Source: a virus. From it: 21,136 bases of DNA. The stretch is from IMG/VR virus record IMGVR_UViG_3300021960_000633, positions 1-21,136 of that record; one strand, given 5' to 3'. Below are positions 6,783 through 14,533 of this stretch, one piece after another (position 1 is the first letter of the stretch; each line of letters starts with the position of its first letter). The translations under genes and the position numbers were made by a program. The notes under the pieces are model-generated. The model was not told the origin of the DNA. It ran no database searches and was given only the letters and a program-made list of their open reading frames with translations.

Positions 6783-8728
6783 CAGATCACCTCAAATGTC
6801 CCGTTCACAACCTCATCACTAATTTTGGCGATGTTGCTGCCGTCAACGGGGAAGTGCATGGCGCTGATGGTGCTTGTGCCGTCGCTTTCGTGCTTGACGT
6901 TTGTGACCTGATACCAATCGGTTTCGGTGCGGTTGTCGCCCTTGCTGCTGATCCGCTGCCGGGTGACGCGAATGATCTGGGTTGGGATCAAACCCGACGT
7001 GAGCAACGGGGTTGAAAAGCTAATGCTGTGGGTTGAATACTTCCGTTTGGCCAGCTCATACTTGCCAAACAAAATTGCATGAGCCTGAGACGCGCATACA
7101 TCAGTCATGTCGTACTGAACGCTAGGCGCGTCGTTGCCGGTGGCGGGATAGCGGACGATATTGGTTCGCTGGATGCCGATATTCAAGGGTTCCACTTCGC
7201 GCCAAACCAGACTGATATTGATTGCGCGGCGATCCTCTGCGGCTGCATATTGCTTTGTAAATGAACCCGGCAGGATGTTGTCTTCAGTAAAAGTTGCGGC
7301 AGGTGTCAGTGCTGTTACATCAATTTGATGGCTGCCATTTTTAGGCAACAAAGGCTGAAAGCTGTAGCGCCCATTAGTTGAAACGAATGACAAAAGGAAG
7401 AATGGGGCAACGCTTGAAATGAAATCAATTACGTTCAACGACTGATCAACGACACCATTGCAAAAAGTCGCGTTGTTTGTGCAATAACTGGCGATGTCCT
7501 GCAGGTTACTGGTATCAATGGGCGCAGCTAGATCATCCGTTGATGCGCCGTCAACCCGTTTGATGATCTTGAATAGATGCATTGCAAGGTCAACAAACTG
7601 ATTGCTTGCGCCCTGCGTATAAACCCCACCGCTCAAGCCTGCACTGTATAGGTCAACCTTGCAGCCGTTGTCGTAGTAGATGCAAAGCTGCCGGGTAGTG
7701 GTTGGATAACTGCCGGAGCTAGGCGCGTCAAAAATGTTGCCGTCAATTTCCAAAAAAGTAATGTCGGCAAATGATGTGAAGTTGGCGCTAGCGCTAGGCG
7801 AAGCCGGATCAGCATAGGTGCTCAGGTGGTCCTCAATTTGGATTCCCTCCAGTGTGCCAGTGCTGGCAGGATTACTGGGGTTGATCTGATTATTGATCGT
7901 TGCATTTTGGTAGATGACTGAATAGGGACCATTGGCGCCAAGGTCGGTGAAGTAGTTGGCATTGGGTGCCGTGTATCCAGAGCTAGGGATTCTCTCAATA
8001 GTTCCGACAGTATTGCCGCCAGTTACGCTCCCGCCGGAATAAATTCCGTTCCAATAAACAAACGCCGTGGGGGAAGGCGTAATTCCAAGCGCCGCCCAAT
8101 ACGCTGACGTGAAATCTGTGCCATCATCTTGGTTAATGAATGTAATATCTGTTTCTGCAATCTGCACTACTGAGTTGCTTGTGTCTCCTGTTCCCCTAGT
8201 GATGACGTTGTAATAGTTGTAAAGCGTGTCCCAAGATGGGAGGCGGTCAGTGAAACTGCCGGAGCCAAAAACTTCCTGAAGATAGGAATATGTATTGAGA
8301 TCGCAAAAGATATTGCCGCTTGTAATTGGGCAGCTATTCTTTGATGCCGCCATTGTTGCGGCTGATGAATAATAATGAGTGAGCGTTATCGTTCCCGGCT
8401 TTGAGCCAATGTTTTCGTTGCCAGTCCAAGCCAAGTAACGCTGAGGCGAGCTAATCATTTCGCCCTGGGTAATTGCATACAAAAACGAACCGTCAAAGTT
8501 ATTGGTTGCCGTTTTGACCATTGACGGCTGAACCCACGCACCGCCTACGCCACCAGCGCGTTTGCAAAACACAATCGGGACTGTATCGCCCGCAGTTGCT
8601 AAAACTTGTTGTTTGCCAATTTCACCTTGCGGCTTTTTGCTTTTTGTTGGCGTTGAATCGCTGCGCTCTGCTGTGGTTCCCAAGCGTCCAGCGGGCTGCT
8701 CTCTTGCGGATGACATATTCATCGCCAT
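6782..8728 (-). CDS. Tail hub / tip protein (gpJ-like central tail protein), 648 residues
   Basis: Begins MAMNMSSAREQPAGRLGTTA at a TAATG junction. The first 45 residues are polar and likely flexible. About 45-400 is a long Ser/Thr/Tyr-rich beta domain. From about 405, FVDLAMHLFKIIKRVDGAST, YCTNNATFCNGVVD, DFISSVAPFFLL and GRYSFQPLLP match the hub core of J-like tail-tip proteins. KYELAKRKYSTHSISFSTPL then PTQIIRVTRQRISS is the following hub segment. It is shorter than lambda J (about 1130 residues) and lacks J's C-terminal fibronectin and receptor regions, consistent with receptor binding being moved to the separate fibre genes downstream. Confidence 0.75.
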   Translation of the reverse strand: MAMNMSSAREQPAGRLGTTAERSDSTPTKSKKPQGEIGKQQVLATAGDTVPIVFCKRAGGVGGAWVQPSMVKTATNNFDGSFLYAITQGEMISSPQRYLAWTGNENIGSKPGTITLTHYYSSAATMAASKNSCPITSGNIFCDLNTYSYLQEVFGSGSFTDRLPSWDTLYNYYNVITRGTGDTSNSVVQIAETDITFINQDDGTDFTSAYWAALGITPSPTAFVYWNGIYSGGSVTGGNTVGTIERIPSSGYTAPNANYFTDLGANGPYSVIYQNATINNQINPSNPASTGTLEGIQIEDHLSTYADPASPSASANFTSFADITFLEIDGNIFDAPSSGSYPTTTRQLCIYYDNGCKVDLYSAGLSGGVYTQGASNQFVDLAMHLFKIIKRVDGASTDDLAAPIDTSNLQDIASYCTNNATFCNGVVDQSLNVIDFISSVAPFFLLSFVSTNGRYSFQPLLPKNGSHQIDVTALTPAATFTEDNILPGSFTKQYAAAEDRRAINISLVWREVEPLNIGIQRTNIVRYPATGNDAPSVQYDMTDVCASQAHAILFGKYELAKRKYSTHSISFSTPLLTSGLIPTQIIRVTRQRISSKGDNRTETDWYQVTNVKHESDGTSTISAMHFPVDGSNIAKISDEVVNGTFEVI

Positions 8729-8961
8729 TAGATCAGCCCCTCAGCCTTACGGTAAGAAATGCAAGCGATGGCAAGATCAGTGCCAATGCTGAGCAGGCCG
8801 CCACCAGTGGCATTAGTGACGCACGTTGGACCAGTCAATGCATTGCCGTCCGCGTCCTCATAGATGGTGACGCCATTAACAACCTTCAGGACCACGCCGC
8901 TACGAACAACACCATCAGCGCAGGTGGCAGTCAAATTAAACCCAAACACCTGCTCCATCAT
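8728..8961 (-). CDS. Small tail-region hypothetical protein, 77 residues
   Basis: Two consecutive ATG codons (8961 and 8958) overlap the upstream stop (ATGATG); either may be used. The product begins MMEQVFGFNLTATCADGVVR and is beta-rich, with ADGNALTGPTCVTNATGGGLL and a C-terminal CISYRKAEGLI. Four cysteines are present. It lies where lambda carries K and I between L and J, but is too small and has no peptidase or NlpC/P60 motif, so it is not a K homologue. Function unknown; probably a tail-tip part or assembly factor. Confidence 0.6.
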   Translation of the reverse strand: MMEQVFGFNLTATCADGVVRSGVVLKVVNGVTIYEDADGNALTGPTCVTNATGGGLLSIGTDLAIACISYRKAEGLI

Positions 8962-9461
8962 TCCCCAATCTGACGAATCAGCATGTCTGCCGCAATTTTA
9001 CGGGTCGGGACCTGCGGTTTCAATTTGTTGATTGCTGGATTGATGGTCCAGCTGACCGTTTCATCACTAACGCTTGCGCCTTCAATGCTGCCGATGTAGC
9101 GACTGATCAGCTGGGCGCTTGCCGCATCGAAAGCATCCTCGCCTGCGTTTTGGATATAAAGCGAAGCGATCACAAGGTTGTCAGCTGCAATCGCTGCATC
9201 CGTTACGTCCACAAGATCACCAGTGGCCGCGGCTGTGATGCTCAAATCGTTGATGCTTGCGGCCAGCGTTGAACCAAACCCGTCAGCATCAAACGGCAAA
9301 TAAACGTAGACGCCAGTGGCGTTGGCATCAACACTAAGAGATTGCGCTACTTGGTAGAAGTTTTGCCACTGCCTAGTAGGCGTGCGATTCCCTGAGCCAT
9401 CAACCACACTGGTGCGGTCGGCGTAATACTCCAAGAAACACATAATGTCGTAATTTGCCAT
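8958..9461 (-). CDS. Minor tail protein, L-like beta domain, 167 residues
   Basis: ATG overlaps the tape-measure stop (TGATG). After MANYDIMCFLEYYADRTSVV comes a beta domain: VYVYLPFDADGFGSTLAASI, then NDLSITAAATGDLVDVTD, LVIASLYIQNAGEDAF, ETVSWTINPAINKLKPQVPT, RKIAADML. The order N(D/N)LS(I/V)T...L......L (base-plate-like) followed by a SWTI.P module and PTRK is typical of the N-terminal half of L or distal-tail proteins. Unlike lambda gpL it has no C-terminal cysteine cluster for an iron-sulphur centre. It likely forms the ring joining tail tube to hub. Confidence 0.62.
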   Translation of the reverse strand: MANYDIMCFLEYYADRTSVVDGSGNRTPTRQWQNFYQVAQSLSVDANATGVYVYLPFDADGFGSTLAASINDLSITAAATGDLVDVTDAAIAADNLVIASLYIQNAGEDAFDAASAQLISRYIGSIEGASVSDETVSWTINPAINKLKPQVPTRKIAADMLIRQIGE

Positions 9462-11176
9462 CAGGCCAGCCCCAGCTGTGCGCGCACATTGCCGTCACGG
9501 CGGATTATGTCAAGCGTTTGTTGCACGCCGGCTTGCACAGCTTTGGTCATCTCTTGCGTCGTCACAAAATTCTGGCCGTTCATCTGAGTTACTGGCCCGG
9601 TTTGAATGTTGACGTTTGCATTTGCCGGAGCAACAACGCCGCCCTCAGCAAAACGGGGAATGACTCCAGGGCCGCGAACGCCGGACAAATAAGCTGCCGA
9701 CGCTTTACCCATCTTGGATGCCGGGATGATGTATTCAGGCTCTCCGCCTTCGCCCACCATGGCCAAGGTTGGGCCATTAACAACGCCACCCTCTGCAAAC
9801 TGAGGAATCTCAACGTTTGGCAAATTTGGAATTGTTGGAAGTTTGAGGCGCCTTAAGGCAGCGTTGGCCGCGTTGATAATGCGGTTGATTGCATTGACAA
9901 CGCCATTTATTGCAGTAGCAATGCCTTGCAACATGCCATTGACAATGCCTCTAATAAACCCAATGGCTGTTTGGATTGGCGCCTTGATTGCTTCGCCAAT
10001 CCTGTTAAAGATTTCGCCTAAACCTTGAAGCAATCCTCTGCCAAGGTTAAGCACCGGATCAATAAAAGTGTTTTTGTACCACTTGGCGGCATCCATGAAA
10101 ATCTGGCCGATCGCTTGAAACGCTTGCCCGATCTGATCGCGGAAAGCAAAGATCGCAATACCAGCCGCAACCACGAGGCCAACAATCGCCAATGGCCCGG
10201 CCCCAAACACTGCAACCAATGTGGTCCCAAGAGTGCCAATCACGCTAATGATTGGGCCAATCGCAGCAACCAAACCGCCAAGCAATGGACCAATCGCAGT
10301 CAATGCGCTAATCACCGGAGCAAATACAAGAGCAATAGCGCTTAGTCCTGCAAACGCTGCAATGAAGCCTTGCACCGGAGCTGGCAAGCTTTGAAAAGCG
10401 TTTAGCAACCCTTCAACACCGCCCACAATCGACTCAAATGCAGGCAGCAATGATTCAGTAATTCGCAATGCAAGATCACCAAATTTCTCCTGCATCGTTT
10501 CCAAACGATCGTTAAATGCTGCAGCCTTATCCGCAAAATCCTGCGTCAAGCTAGTGCCCATATCGCGCACAGCATCGCCGCCATTATTCAAAAGCGGAAT
10601 CAACTCATCACCGAGTTTTGCGCCAAAAATGTCGGCTGCAAGCGCCGCTTTTTCTGGGCCATCTTGCATCGCCTTAAAGCGATCGGCCACATCCAGCATG
10701 ACCTCATCACTGGCGCGCAGTTTGCCATTGGCGTCTGCAACCTGAATACCCAACTTGTTGAAAGCATCAGCAGCTGGACCAGTGCCCTTTGTTTGGGCGT
10801 CGTACATATTGCTGGCCAGCGTTTTGAAGCCTTTGCCTAACCCCTCAATACTGGTGTCGCTTAACTCTGCAACCTTGCGGAACTTATCAAGCGTCGGAGC
10901 TGCAACGCCTGTCCGTTGCGACAGTTTGGACATAGCATCTGCCGCGTCCAAATTGTCCTTGGCAAATTTTCCTAGTGCTGCAACGCCAATCACCGGCAGC
11001 ACGGCACGCATCGCGCCGAGAGCGCCAGCGGCTGCGCCTTTAAGCCGCCCCATGGCGGTTGCCGCTTTGTTTGATTGATTTGTGACGCCTTTCAAGCCGT
11101 TCTGCAGGCCGCCGATCTGCTGCAAGCCCGTGACATTGGCCCTGATCGTCAGGACAGTTGTCATGTCAAGGGCCAT
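9461..11176 (-). CDS. Tape measure protein, 571 residues
   Basis: Begins MALDMTTVLTIRANVTGLQQ two bases after the T-frame stop. Residues about 1-260 are helical with a phage tape-measure core (QRTGVAAPTLDKFRKVAEL, ADIFGAKLGDELIPLL). Residues about 271-345 form a strongly hydrophobic stretch (VFAPVISALTAIGPLLGG and so on) that may insert into the host membrane at DNA entry. Near the C terminus FAEGGVV occurs twice (about 460 and 509), flanking GEPEYIIPASKMG, a common tape-measure ending. By the usual ~1.5 angstrom per residue rule the tail would be roughly 85 nm long. No lytic transglycosylase or peptidase motif is visible. Confidence 0.88.
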   Translation of the reverse strand: MALDMTTVLTIRANVTGLQQIGGLQNGLKGVTNQSNKAATAMGRLKGAAAGALGAMRAVLPVIGVAALGKFAKDNLDAADAMSKLSQRTGVAAPTLDKFRKVAELSDTSIEGLGKGFKTLASNMYDAQTKGTGPAADAFNKLGIQVADANGKLRASDEVMLDVADRFKAMQDGPEKAALAADIFGAKLGDELIPLLNNGGDAVRDMGTSLTQDFADKAAAFNDRLETMQEKFGDLALRITESLLPAFESIVGGVEGLLNAFQSLPAPVQGFIAAFAGLSAIALVFAPVISALTAIGPLLGGLVAAIGPIISVIGTLGTTLVAVFGAGPLAIVGLVVAAGIAIFAFRDQIGQAFQAIGQIFMDAAKWYKNTFIDPVLNLGRGLLQGLGEIFNRIGEAIKAPIQTAIGFIRGIVNGMLQGIATAINGVVNAINRIINAANAALRRLKLPTIPNLPNVEIPQFAEGGVVNGPTLAMVGEGGEPEYIIPASKMGKASAAYLSGVRGPGVIPRFAEGGVVAPANANVNIQTGPVTQMNGQNFVTTQEMTKAVQAGVQQTLDIIRRDGNVRAQLGLA

Positions 11177-11178
11177 GG

Positions 11179-11469
11179 CTACTTGCTGCGCTTGTTCATG
11201 CCTGCAATCACTGTAGCTTCAATGATCTGCAAGTCTGCAAGCGTGGTCACTGGGTCTTTAATTTGCAGCAGATCAAACACCCATCGCACTGGTCCATAGT
11301 CCAAGCCGACAACGCCGCCAGCACTTGTGCGCCATTGCGTTTGGACCCTTAGAAATACTGCGACCGCTGGCCAGGCATCAGGCAAAACCTCAAAATCCTT
11401 TGGCTTCTTTGACGGTGGCGGTTCAATACCCAAAACGGCTGCGTCTGTAGCCGTGTCGTCTACCTCCAT
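11179..11469 (-). CDS. T frame of the tail assembly chaperone (DUF1799-like), probably made as a G-T frameshift fusion
   Basis: The frame encodes 96 residues from an ATG at 11469 (MEVDDTATDAAVLGIEPPPS). The signature WPAVAVFLRVQTQWR then GGVVGLDYG and LQIIEATVIAG matches the small T or DUF1799 family encoded just before tape measures. The reading frame is open upstream of the ATG, giving LIEAAEHWLGG from 11502, which continues the family's usual N-terminal part. Translation is therefore expected mainly by -1 slippage from the G gene, yielding a protein of about 233 residues (11879-11179). Independent initiation at 11469 would begin just after a strong hairpin and lacks a good ribosome-binding site. 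Confidence 0.8.
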   Translation of the reverse strand: MEVDDTATDAAVLGIEPPPSKKPKDFEVLPDAWPAVAVFLRVQTQWRTSAGGVVGLDYGPVRWVFDLLQIKDPVTTLADLQIIEATVIAGMNKRSK

Positions 11470-11508
11470 GCCACCGAGCCAATGCTCAGCGGCCTCTATT
11501 AGTTTTTT
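11470..11508 (-). promoter_or_regulatory. Programmed -1 ribosomal frameshift signal between G and T chaperone frames
   Basis: The G frame ends AGA AAA AAC TAA. This contains the slippery heptamer A AAA AAC (11508-11502) in the correct register. After an eight-base spacer (11501-11494) comes a continuous ten-base-pair stem, 11493-11484 with 11479-11470, closed by an AUUG loop; two of the pairs are G-U on the minus-strand RNA. Slippage by -1 makes the next codon CTA at 11502 and enters the T frame exactly. Slippery site, spacing and structure all fit the standard model known from lambda G-T and related phages. Confidence 0.88.
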
Positions 11509-11879
11509 CTTTTTTCCTCAACCAAAGACTCGAAATAAGCTTCGATCAAAGCGCCAGCCAGCATTGGCACGTCAAGCAGCTGCGCTTTTGTGCCCTTAGT
11601 AAAAGGAACCGGCTCACCGTCACCATCGATGATGCCATCCCAGCCGACCAAGATTTCGTCGGCAATGCTTTGATCTGAGACGCCGTTTTCCAAATCCTCG
11701 CCGCGCTCTGCAGCTTTGATCCGCTGCTGCGCCAAGAGTTGGATTTGGTTGATCCGGCTTTGTGGCAGACGCTTAAATTCAGCCTCAAACGTCTGCTTTT
11801 CTCGTTTCCCACCGTCAGCCGGTTGCTTAAAACTGACCGGCCAACGGAAGGTGTCCGAGGTTTTTAGGACAAACGCCAC
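11499..11879 (-). CDS. Tail assembly chaperone G-like protein, 126 residues
   Basis: Starts with GTG at 11879, just after the tail-tube stop. The sequence MAFVLKTSDTFRWPVSFKQP, then EAEFKRLPQSRINQI and VGWDGIIDGDGEPVPFT, matches the short chaperone family upstream of tape measures (F.W.V...P.DG, FKRL, GW.GI.D.DG.PVPF). A basic end (EEKRKN) is produced when the ribosome does not shift. In lambda, G and the longer GT together coat the tape measure and recruit tail-tube subunits; the same division is expected here because the frameshift signal sits at the last codons. Confidence 0.82.
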   Translation of the reverse strand: MAFVLKTSDTFRWPVSFKQPADGGKREKQTFEAEFKRLPQSRINQIQLLAQQRIKAAERGEDLENGVSDQSIADEILVGWDGIIDGDGEPVPFTKGTKAQLLDVPMLAGALIEAYFESLVEEKRKN

Positions 11880-11882
11880 GCT

Positions 11883-12821
11883 TTAGGTGTAGACCAATTC
11901 CAGCTCATCATTGCCCGAATCGGTCGGAGTGGCAATGTATGGCAGCGTAAGCATTTGGATGCCATCCTCATCGCTATAGGACGGGTTGCCCAAATCGATC
12001 TGGCTGGCCGTGAACGTGACGATGTTGCCGGCCGTCTGGCCATGCTGGAAGGTCAGGTTTCCGTTGCTGCTGCCGGTTGCATCGTTAAAGAAGTTATGGG
12101 TGCCAATGGCCACAGCTTCAATCATGACCTCACCAGCAGGGGCGCGGTTGCTGATGATCGCCTCTTTAGTGCCGCCGACCAGCTCGCGGTAGACAATCTC
12201 ATTGGCCATCTCAAGGCTGAAACTCTGCAGCGCGCCTGCATAGCTGAACACTTGGAAGCCAGTGGTATTGCCGTTCTTGAACACCACCGGGTCAGCTTGG
12301 TTGCTGTAGGTCGGGGTGGTCAGCGAAACGTCGCTTGGCGTGTTGTAAATGCCGGTGAATTCAAAGGCGATCGTCGGGATTTCGCCCACAGCGCCATTCA
12401 GCGTGAACGTGCCGCGGCAGCCGGTGGCCTTGTGCAGCACGCCATCGTTATTGAAGTAAATGGTGGCCGAGCCAGGCGCTGCGTCGCTATTCGGCGCATA
12501 GGTCACGCTTGTGCTTGCAACCACTGTCTCAGTCATGGCGCAGGCTTCAAGCAGCGGGCCATAAGCCGGTGCCGTGCCAGCAGTGCCGGAGCCGGCCAGC
12601 TCCACCTCAAAGTTGATCAGCACCCTGGTCTGTGCCAGCAGCTGCTCGGATTGGCCAAGATAAGGCCGGATCAGTTCGCGGTTGACGGTATCGGCTTCAA
12701 GCGGCGTCACCTCAATATTGCGAACCAAAATCGCGTTGCTTGAGGCGCTAGGGGTCGGGTCAACCCCATAGCTCACTTCGGCTTCAGCCAGCAGCAACTG
12801 GCGGCGAGATAGCAGCGGCAT
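11883..12821 (-). CDS. Major tail tube protein, 312 residues
   Basis: ATG at 12821 (MPLLSRRQLLLAEAEVSYGV), 45 bases after the terminator gene, the longest gap in the tail region. Features of the phage tail-tube family are AEVSYGVDPTPSASSNAIL, RNIEVTPLEADTVNRELIRP, YFNNDGVLHKATGCRGTFTL, PTIAFEFTGIY and a later ALQSFSLEMANEIVYRELV. About 70 percent of the length is predicted beta. The C terminus (PTDSGNDELELVYT) carries no Ig-like decoration. Its place directly before G/T agrees with the lambda order Z-U-V-G-T-H. It should be among the most abundant virion proteins. Confidence 0.8.
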   Translation of the reverse strand: MPLLSRRQLLLAEAEVSYGVDPTPSASSNAILVRNIEVTPLEADTVNRELIRPYLGQSEQLLAQTRVLINFEVELAGSGTAGTAPAYGPLLEACAMTETVVASTSVTYAPNSDAAPGSATIYFNNDGVLHKATGCRGTFTLNGAVGEIPTIAFEFTGIYNTPSDVSLTTPTYSNQADPVVFKNGNTTGFQVFSYAGALQSFSLEMANEIVYRELVGGTKEAIISNRAPAGEVMIEAVAIGTHNFFNDATGSSNGNLTFQHGQTAGNIVTFTASQIDLGNPSYSDEDGIQMLTLPYIATPTDSGNDELELVYT

Positions 12822-12865
12822 GGCTTGGCCTGAATAACATCAGTCTTTGTCCAATGGTAGCCGTA

Positions 12866-13294
12866 TTAGCTACTGGTCAGATCAGTCAAAGACGTTCGAT
12901 AACGCACTAGATAGTCACAAGCAATCACACCCGCAGGCTGGTCAGCTTCTACTAAATCAAAGCTGACACCTTGCGGCTGCACGTCGATGGCATAACCGCC
13001 CAAAGTCAGGTCGGCCATCATCTTGCTGTGCAGACTCTCAACGGTTGCATCAGCCTGCTGGTCCGGCACGTCGCCGCGAACGATCACAGCAACCCGCACC
13101 GTCAAGCTCCAATCAAGCGTTGGGAGGCTGGTGTTCTGCTCCGCGTTGTCGCTGATTGGTTCAACCACAATCGCCGGGCTTTCCTGCCTAGCCAGTGCCT
13201 GCACTCGACTGCGCCAAATGCGCGTGCCGACTCCAGTGGTTCCCGCCAGCGTGGTTTTGATCGCGGCCAGAATCGACTCGCGCTTGGTCGTCAT
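12866..13294 (-). CDS. Tail terminator / completion protein (gpU-like), 142 residues
   Basis: Begins MTTKRESILAAIKTTLAGTT with an ATGA overlap. An N-terminal helix is followed by ARQESPAIVVEPISD, LTVRVAVIVRGDVPDQQAD, VESLHSKMMADLTLGGYAID and CDYLVRYRTS. This helix-beta-beta-helix-beta order with ...LHSKMMAD...LGG is that of phage tail terminator (gpU-like) proteins that cap the tail tube before joining the head. It is placed before the tail-tube gene, as in lambda. Confidence 0.7.
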   Translation of the reverse strand: MTTKRESILAAIKTTLAGTTGVGTRIWRSRVQALARQESPAIVVEPISDNAEQNTSLPTLDWSLTVRVAVIVRGDVPDQQADATVESLHSKMMADLTLGGYAIDVQPQGVSFDLVEADQPAGVIACDYLVRYRTSLTDLTSS

Positions 13295-13899
13295 GCCTTC
13301 ACCTCAATAGCTGAGATCCGGCCGCGTTGGAAGCTGATGCTGTCGGTGTCGCTGTGATTGGCCACATACATAGCCACCTCATCACCATCAGCCAGTTCAA
13401 CCATCCAGAAGCAAAACAGCTTTGCAACCTGACCAGTCGAACCAGAAAACGCCCGGCACTCAGATTGAGTAATCACGCTGCCATTCTTTGCCAAGCCGAT
13501 GCCAAGCGTATGGTTGTTGCCGGCATAAGCATCCATGCTGGCCTGCACCTGAAACAGCTTGGTAGCGCCGCTGTCGTTCTTAATCGCAAAAGTGTCAGAC
13601 GTGCCCAGCACGGTCTGATAGTCAGTGCTGCTATCAAAGGTCGCCGCCAGTCCAGTGCTCTGATAAGTGCCAGCGGTTGCAATTGCAATCGTTCCGCTGG
13701 TCATCTTGCTGGCCTGACCCCGTGCCAGCACACCTTCGATGTAATAGCTCAGGCTGCTCCATGCCGTAGAGCTATCCCCCACCTTGAAGCGGCGGGTGTC
13801 TGTCTCGACGCCGATCTCACCCGCAAGCAGGATGGGATTTTCAGCTGTCCAATTTGCTTCGGTGTCGCGCCGCAGCCGGATCCTCGCAATGCTGCTCAT
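13291..13899 (-). CDS. Fibre-like protein with Mtd-type N-terminal domain in the head-tail region, 202 residues
   Basis: Begins MSSIARIRLRRDTEANWTAE and overlaps the preceding stop (ATGA). Residues about 9-53 (RRDT.ANWT..NP.LL.GEIG, K.GD...AW.SL.Y..G) match the first domain of the large fibre at 4388-5911. The remaining ~145 residues form a beta domain ending in QRGRISAIEVKA, like C1q/TNF-type jelly-roll knobs and the short fibre at 3831-4385. Its place among connectors is unexpected for a fibre. It could be a head decoration, a head-tail neck fibre, or a cargo adhesin. No catalytic motif is present. Confidence 0.7.
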   Translation of the reverse strand: MSSIARIRLRRDTEANWTAENPILLAGEIGVETDTRRFKVGDSSTAWSSLSYYIEGVLARGQASKMTSGTIAIATAGTYQSTGLAATFDSSTDYQTVLGTSDTFAIKNDSGATKLFQVQASMDAYAGNNHTLGIGLAKNGSVITQSECRAFSGSTGQVAKLFCFWMVELADGDEVAMYVANHSDTDSISFQRGRISAIEVKA

Positions 13900-14333
13900 G
13901 CCGCTCCGCCGTCCAAATCATTGCCCTCAAGGTAGCTAGTCCCAGCGGTGCCGCCGTCTACTTCAGGATTAAGCTCAGCAATACCCAAGCTGTCAACAGA
14001 ATCATCGCTGTCCCCAGCATCTAGGGCGGTCACGGCTGTTATCACGCTAGTTGCAACGCTGCGCTGCAATGCCAGCTCGCAGAAAATGCCGTCGTCTAAC
14101 AACCGTGTTTCGCGCACCGTATAGGCCGCGCCGTTCACAGTTATCTCAGACCCATAGACCAAATTACCAAAATCTGCCGCCTTAGCTGTCAGCGCATAAT
14201 CAGTCGTCAAGACCATATCGCCAGCAACAACCTGGCTAGGCATATCAAGGATGCCTTTGCCAGTAACGCTGCCGGCGACACAATCAACGCCGAAATCAGC
14301 CAAGTAGGTATCAGGCAGATCAGTCAGCGCCAT
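13896..14333 (-). CDS. Head-tail joining protein (FII-like), 145 residues
   Basis: ATG at 14333 lies inside the previous small gene. Core residues about 40-91 read DMVLTTDYALTAKAADFG, then YGSEITVNGAAYTVRET, RLLDDGIFCELALQR; this two-part beta motif is that of lambda FII/Phage_attach-type connectors. An acidic, Gly-rich C-terminal tail of ~50 residues (AGDSDDSVDSLGIAE and so on) has no counterpart in lambda FII (117 residues). The position after the capsid and before the tail terminator fits a head-completion role. Confidence 0.68.
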   Translation of the reverse strand: MALTDLPDTYLADFGVDCVAGSVTGKGILDMPSQVVAGDMVLTTDYALTAKAADFGNLVYGSEITVNGAAYTVRETRLLDDGIFCELALQRSVATSVITAVTALDAGDSDDSVDSLGIAELNPEVDGGTAGTSYLEGNDLDGGAA

Positions 14334-14496
14334 TGGCCTTTGTTTTCTTGGCGGCTGGTTTTGGAGCAGGCAGCTGATCAGAAGCCTTGCCCAGTTGCAT
14401 CAGATAGCGCGCAGTCTCGTCACGCACATCAACAACCTGGCCGGCTTCAACGTCGTTGCCATCGGCAACGGTGCTGCGAAGGATTAAAACTTTCAT
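14320..14496 (-). CDS. 58-residue protein between capsid and head-tail joining gene
   Basis: ATG at 14496 and TGA at 14320, overlapping the next start by 14 bases. The product begins MKVLILRSTVADGNDVEAGQ, continues VVDVRDETARYLMQLGKA, and ends in a Lys/Pro/Ala tail (PKPAAKKTKANGAD). The pattern of a short beta barrel with DV.AG.VVDV.DE.A..L..LGKA recurs in small phage proteins after the major capsid gene; their role is not firmly known. An AAGGAG ribosome-binding site lies 30 bases upstream, separated from the start by a hairpin, so translation may depend on folding. Confidence 0.68.
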   Translation of the reverse strand: MKVLILRSTVADGNDVEAGQVVDVRDETARYLMQLGKASDQLPAPKPAAKKTKANGAD

Positions 14497-14500
14497 GATG

Positions 14501-14525
14501 AAAAAGGGGACGGTTGCCCGCCCCC
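14501..14525 (-). terminator. GCAA-tetraloop hairpin plus U-tract after the capsid gene
   Basis: On the minus-strand RNA an eight-pair stem (14525-14518 with 14513-14506) closes on the tetraloop GCAA (14517-14514) and is followed by UUUUU (14505-14501). One pair is G-U, which is possible only on this strand and supports a role in the minus-strand transcript. It starts nine bases after the capsid stop. It looks like a Rho-independent terminator that would lower expression of the tail genes relative to capsid. An AAGGAG sequence directly before the stem (14532-14527) suggests a possible second role in translation of the next gene. Confidence 0.7.
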
Positions 14526-14533
14526 GCTCCTTA

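Noticed and set aside
11955-12743. A 262-residue plus-strand frame opposite the tail tube gene
   Set aside because: No domain, composition like a complement of coding sequence, and the minus-strand tail tube gene explains the region.
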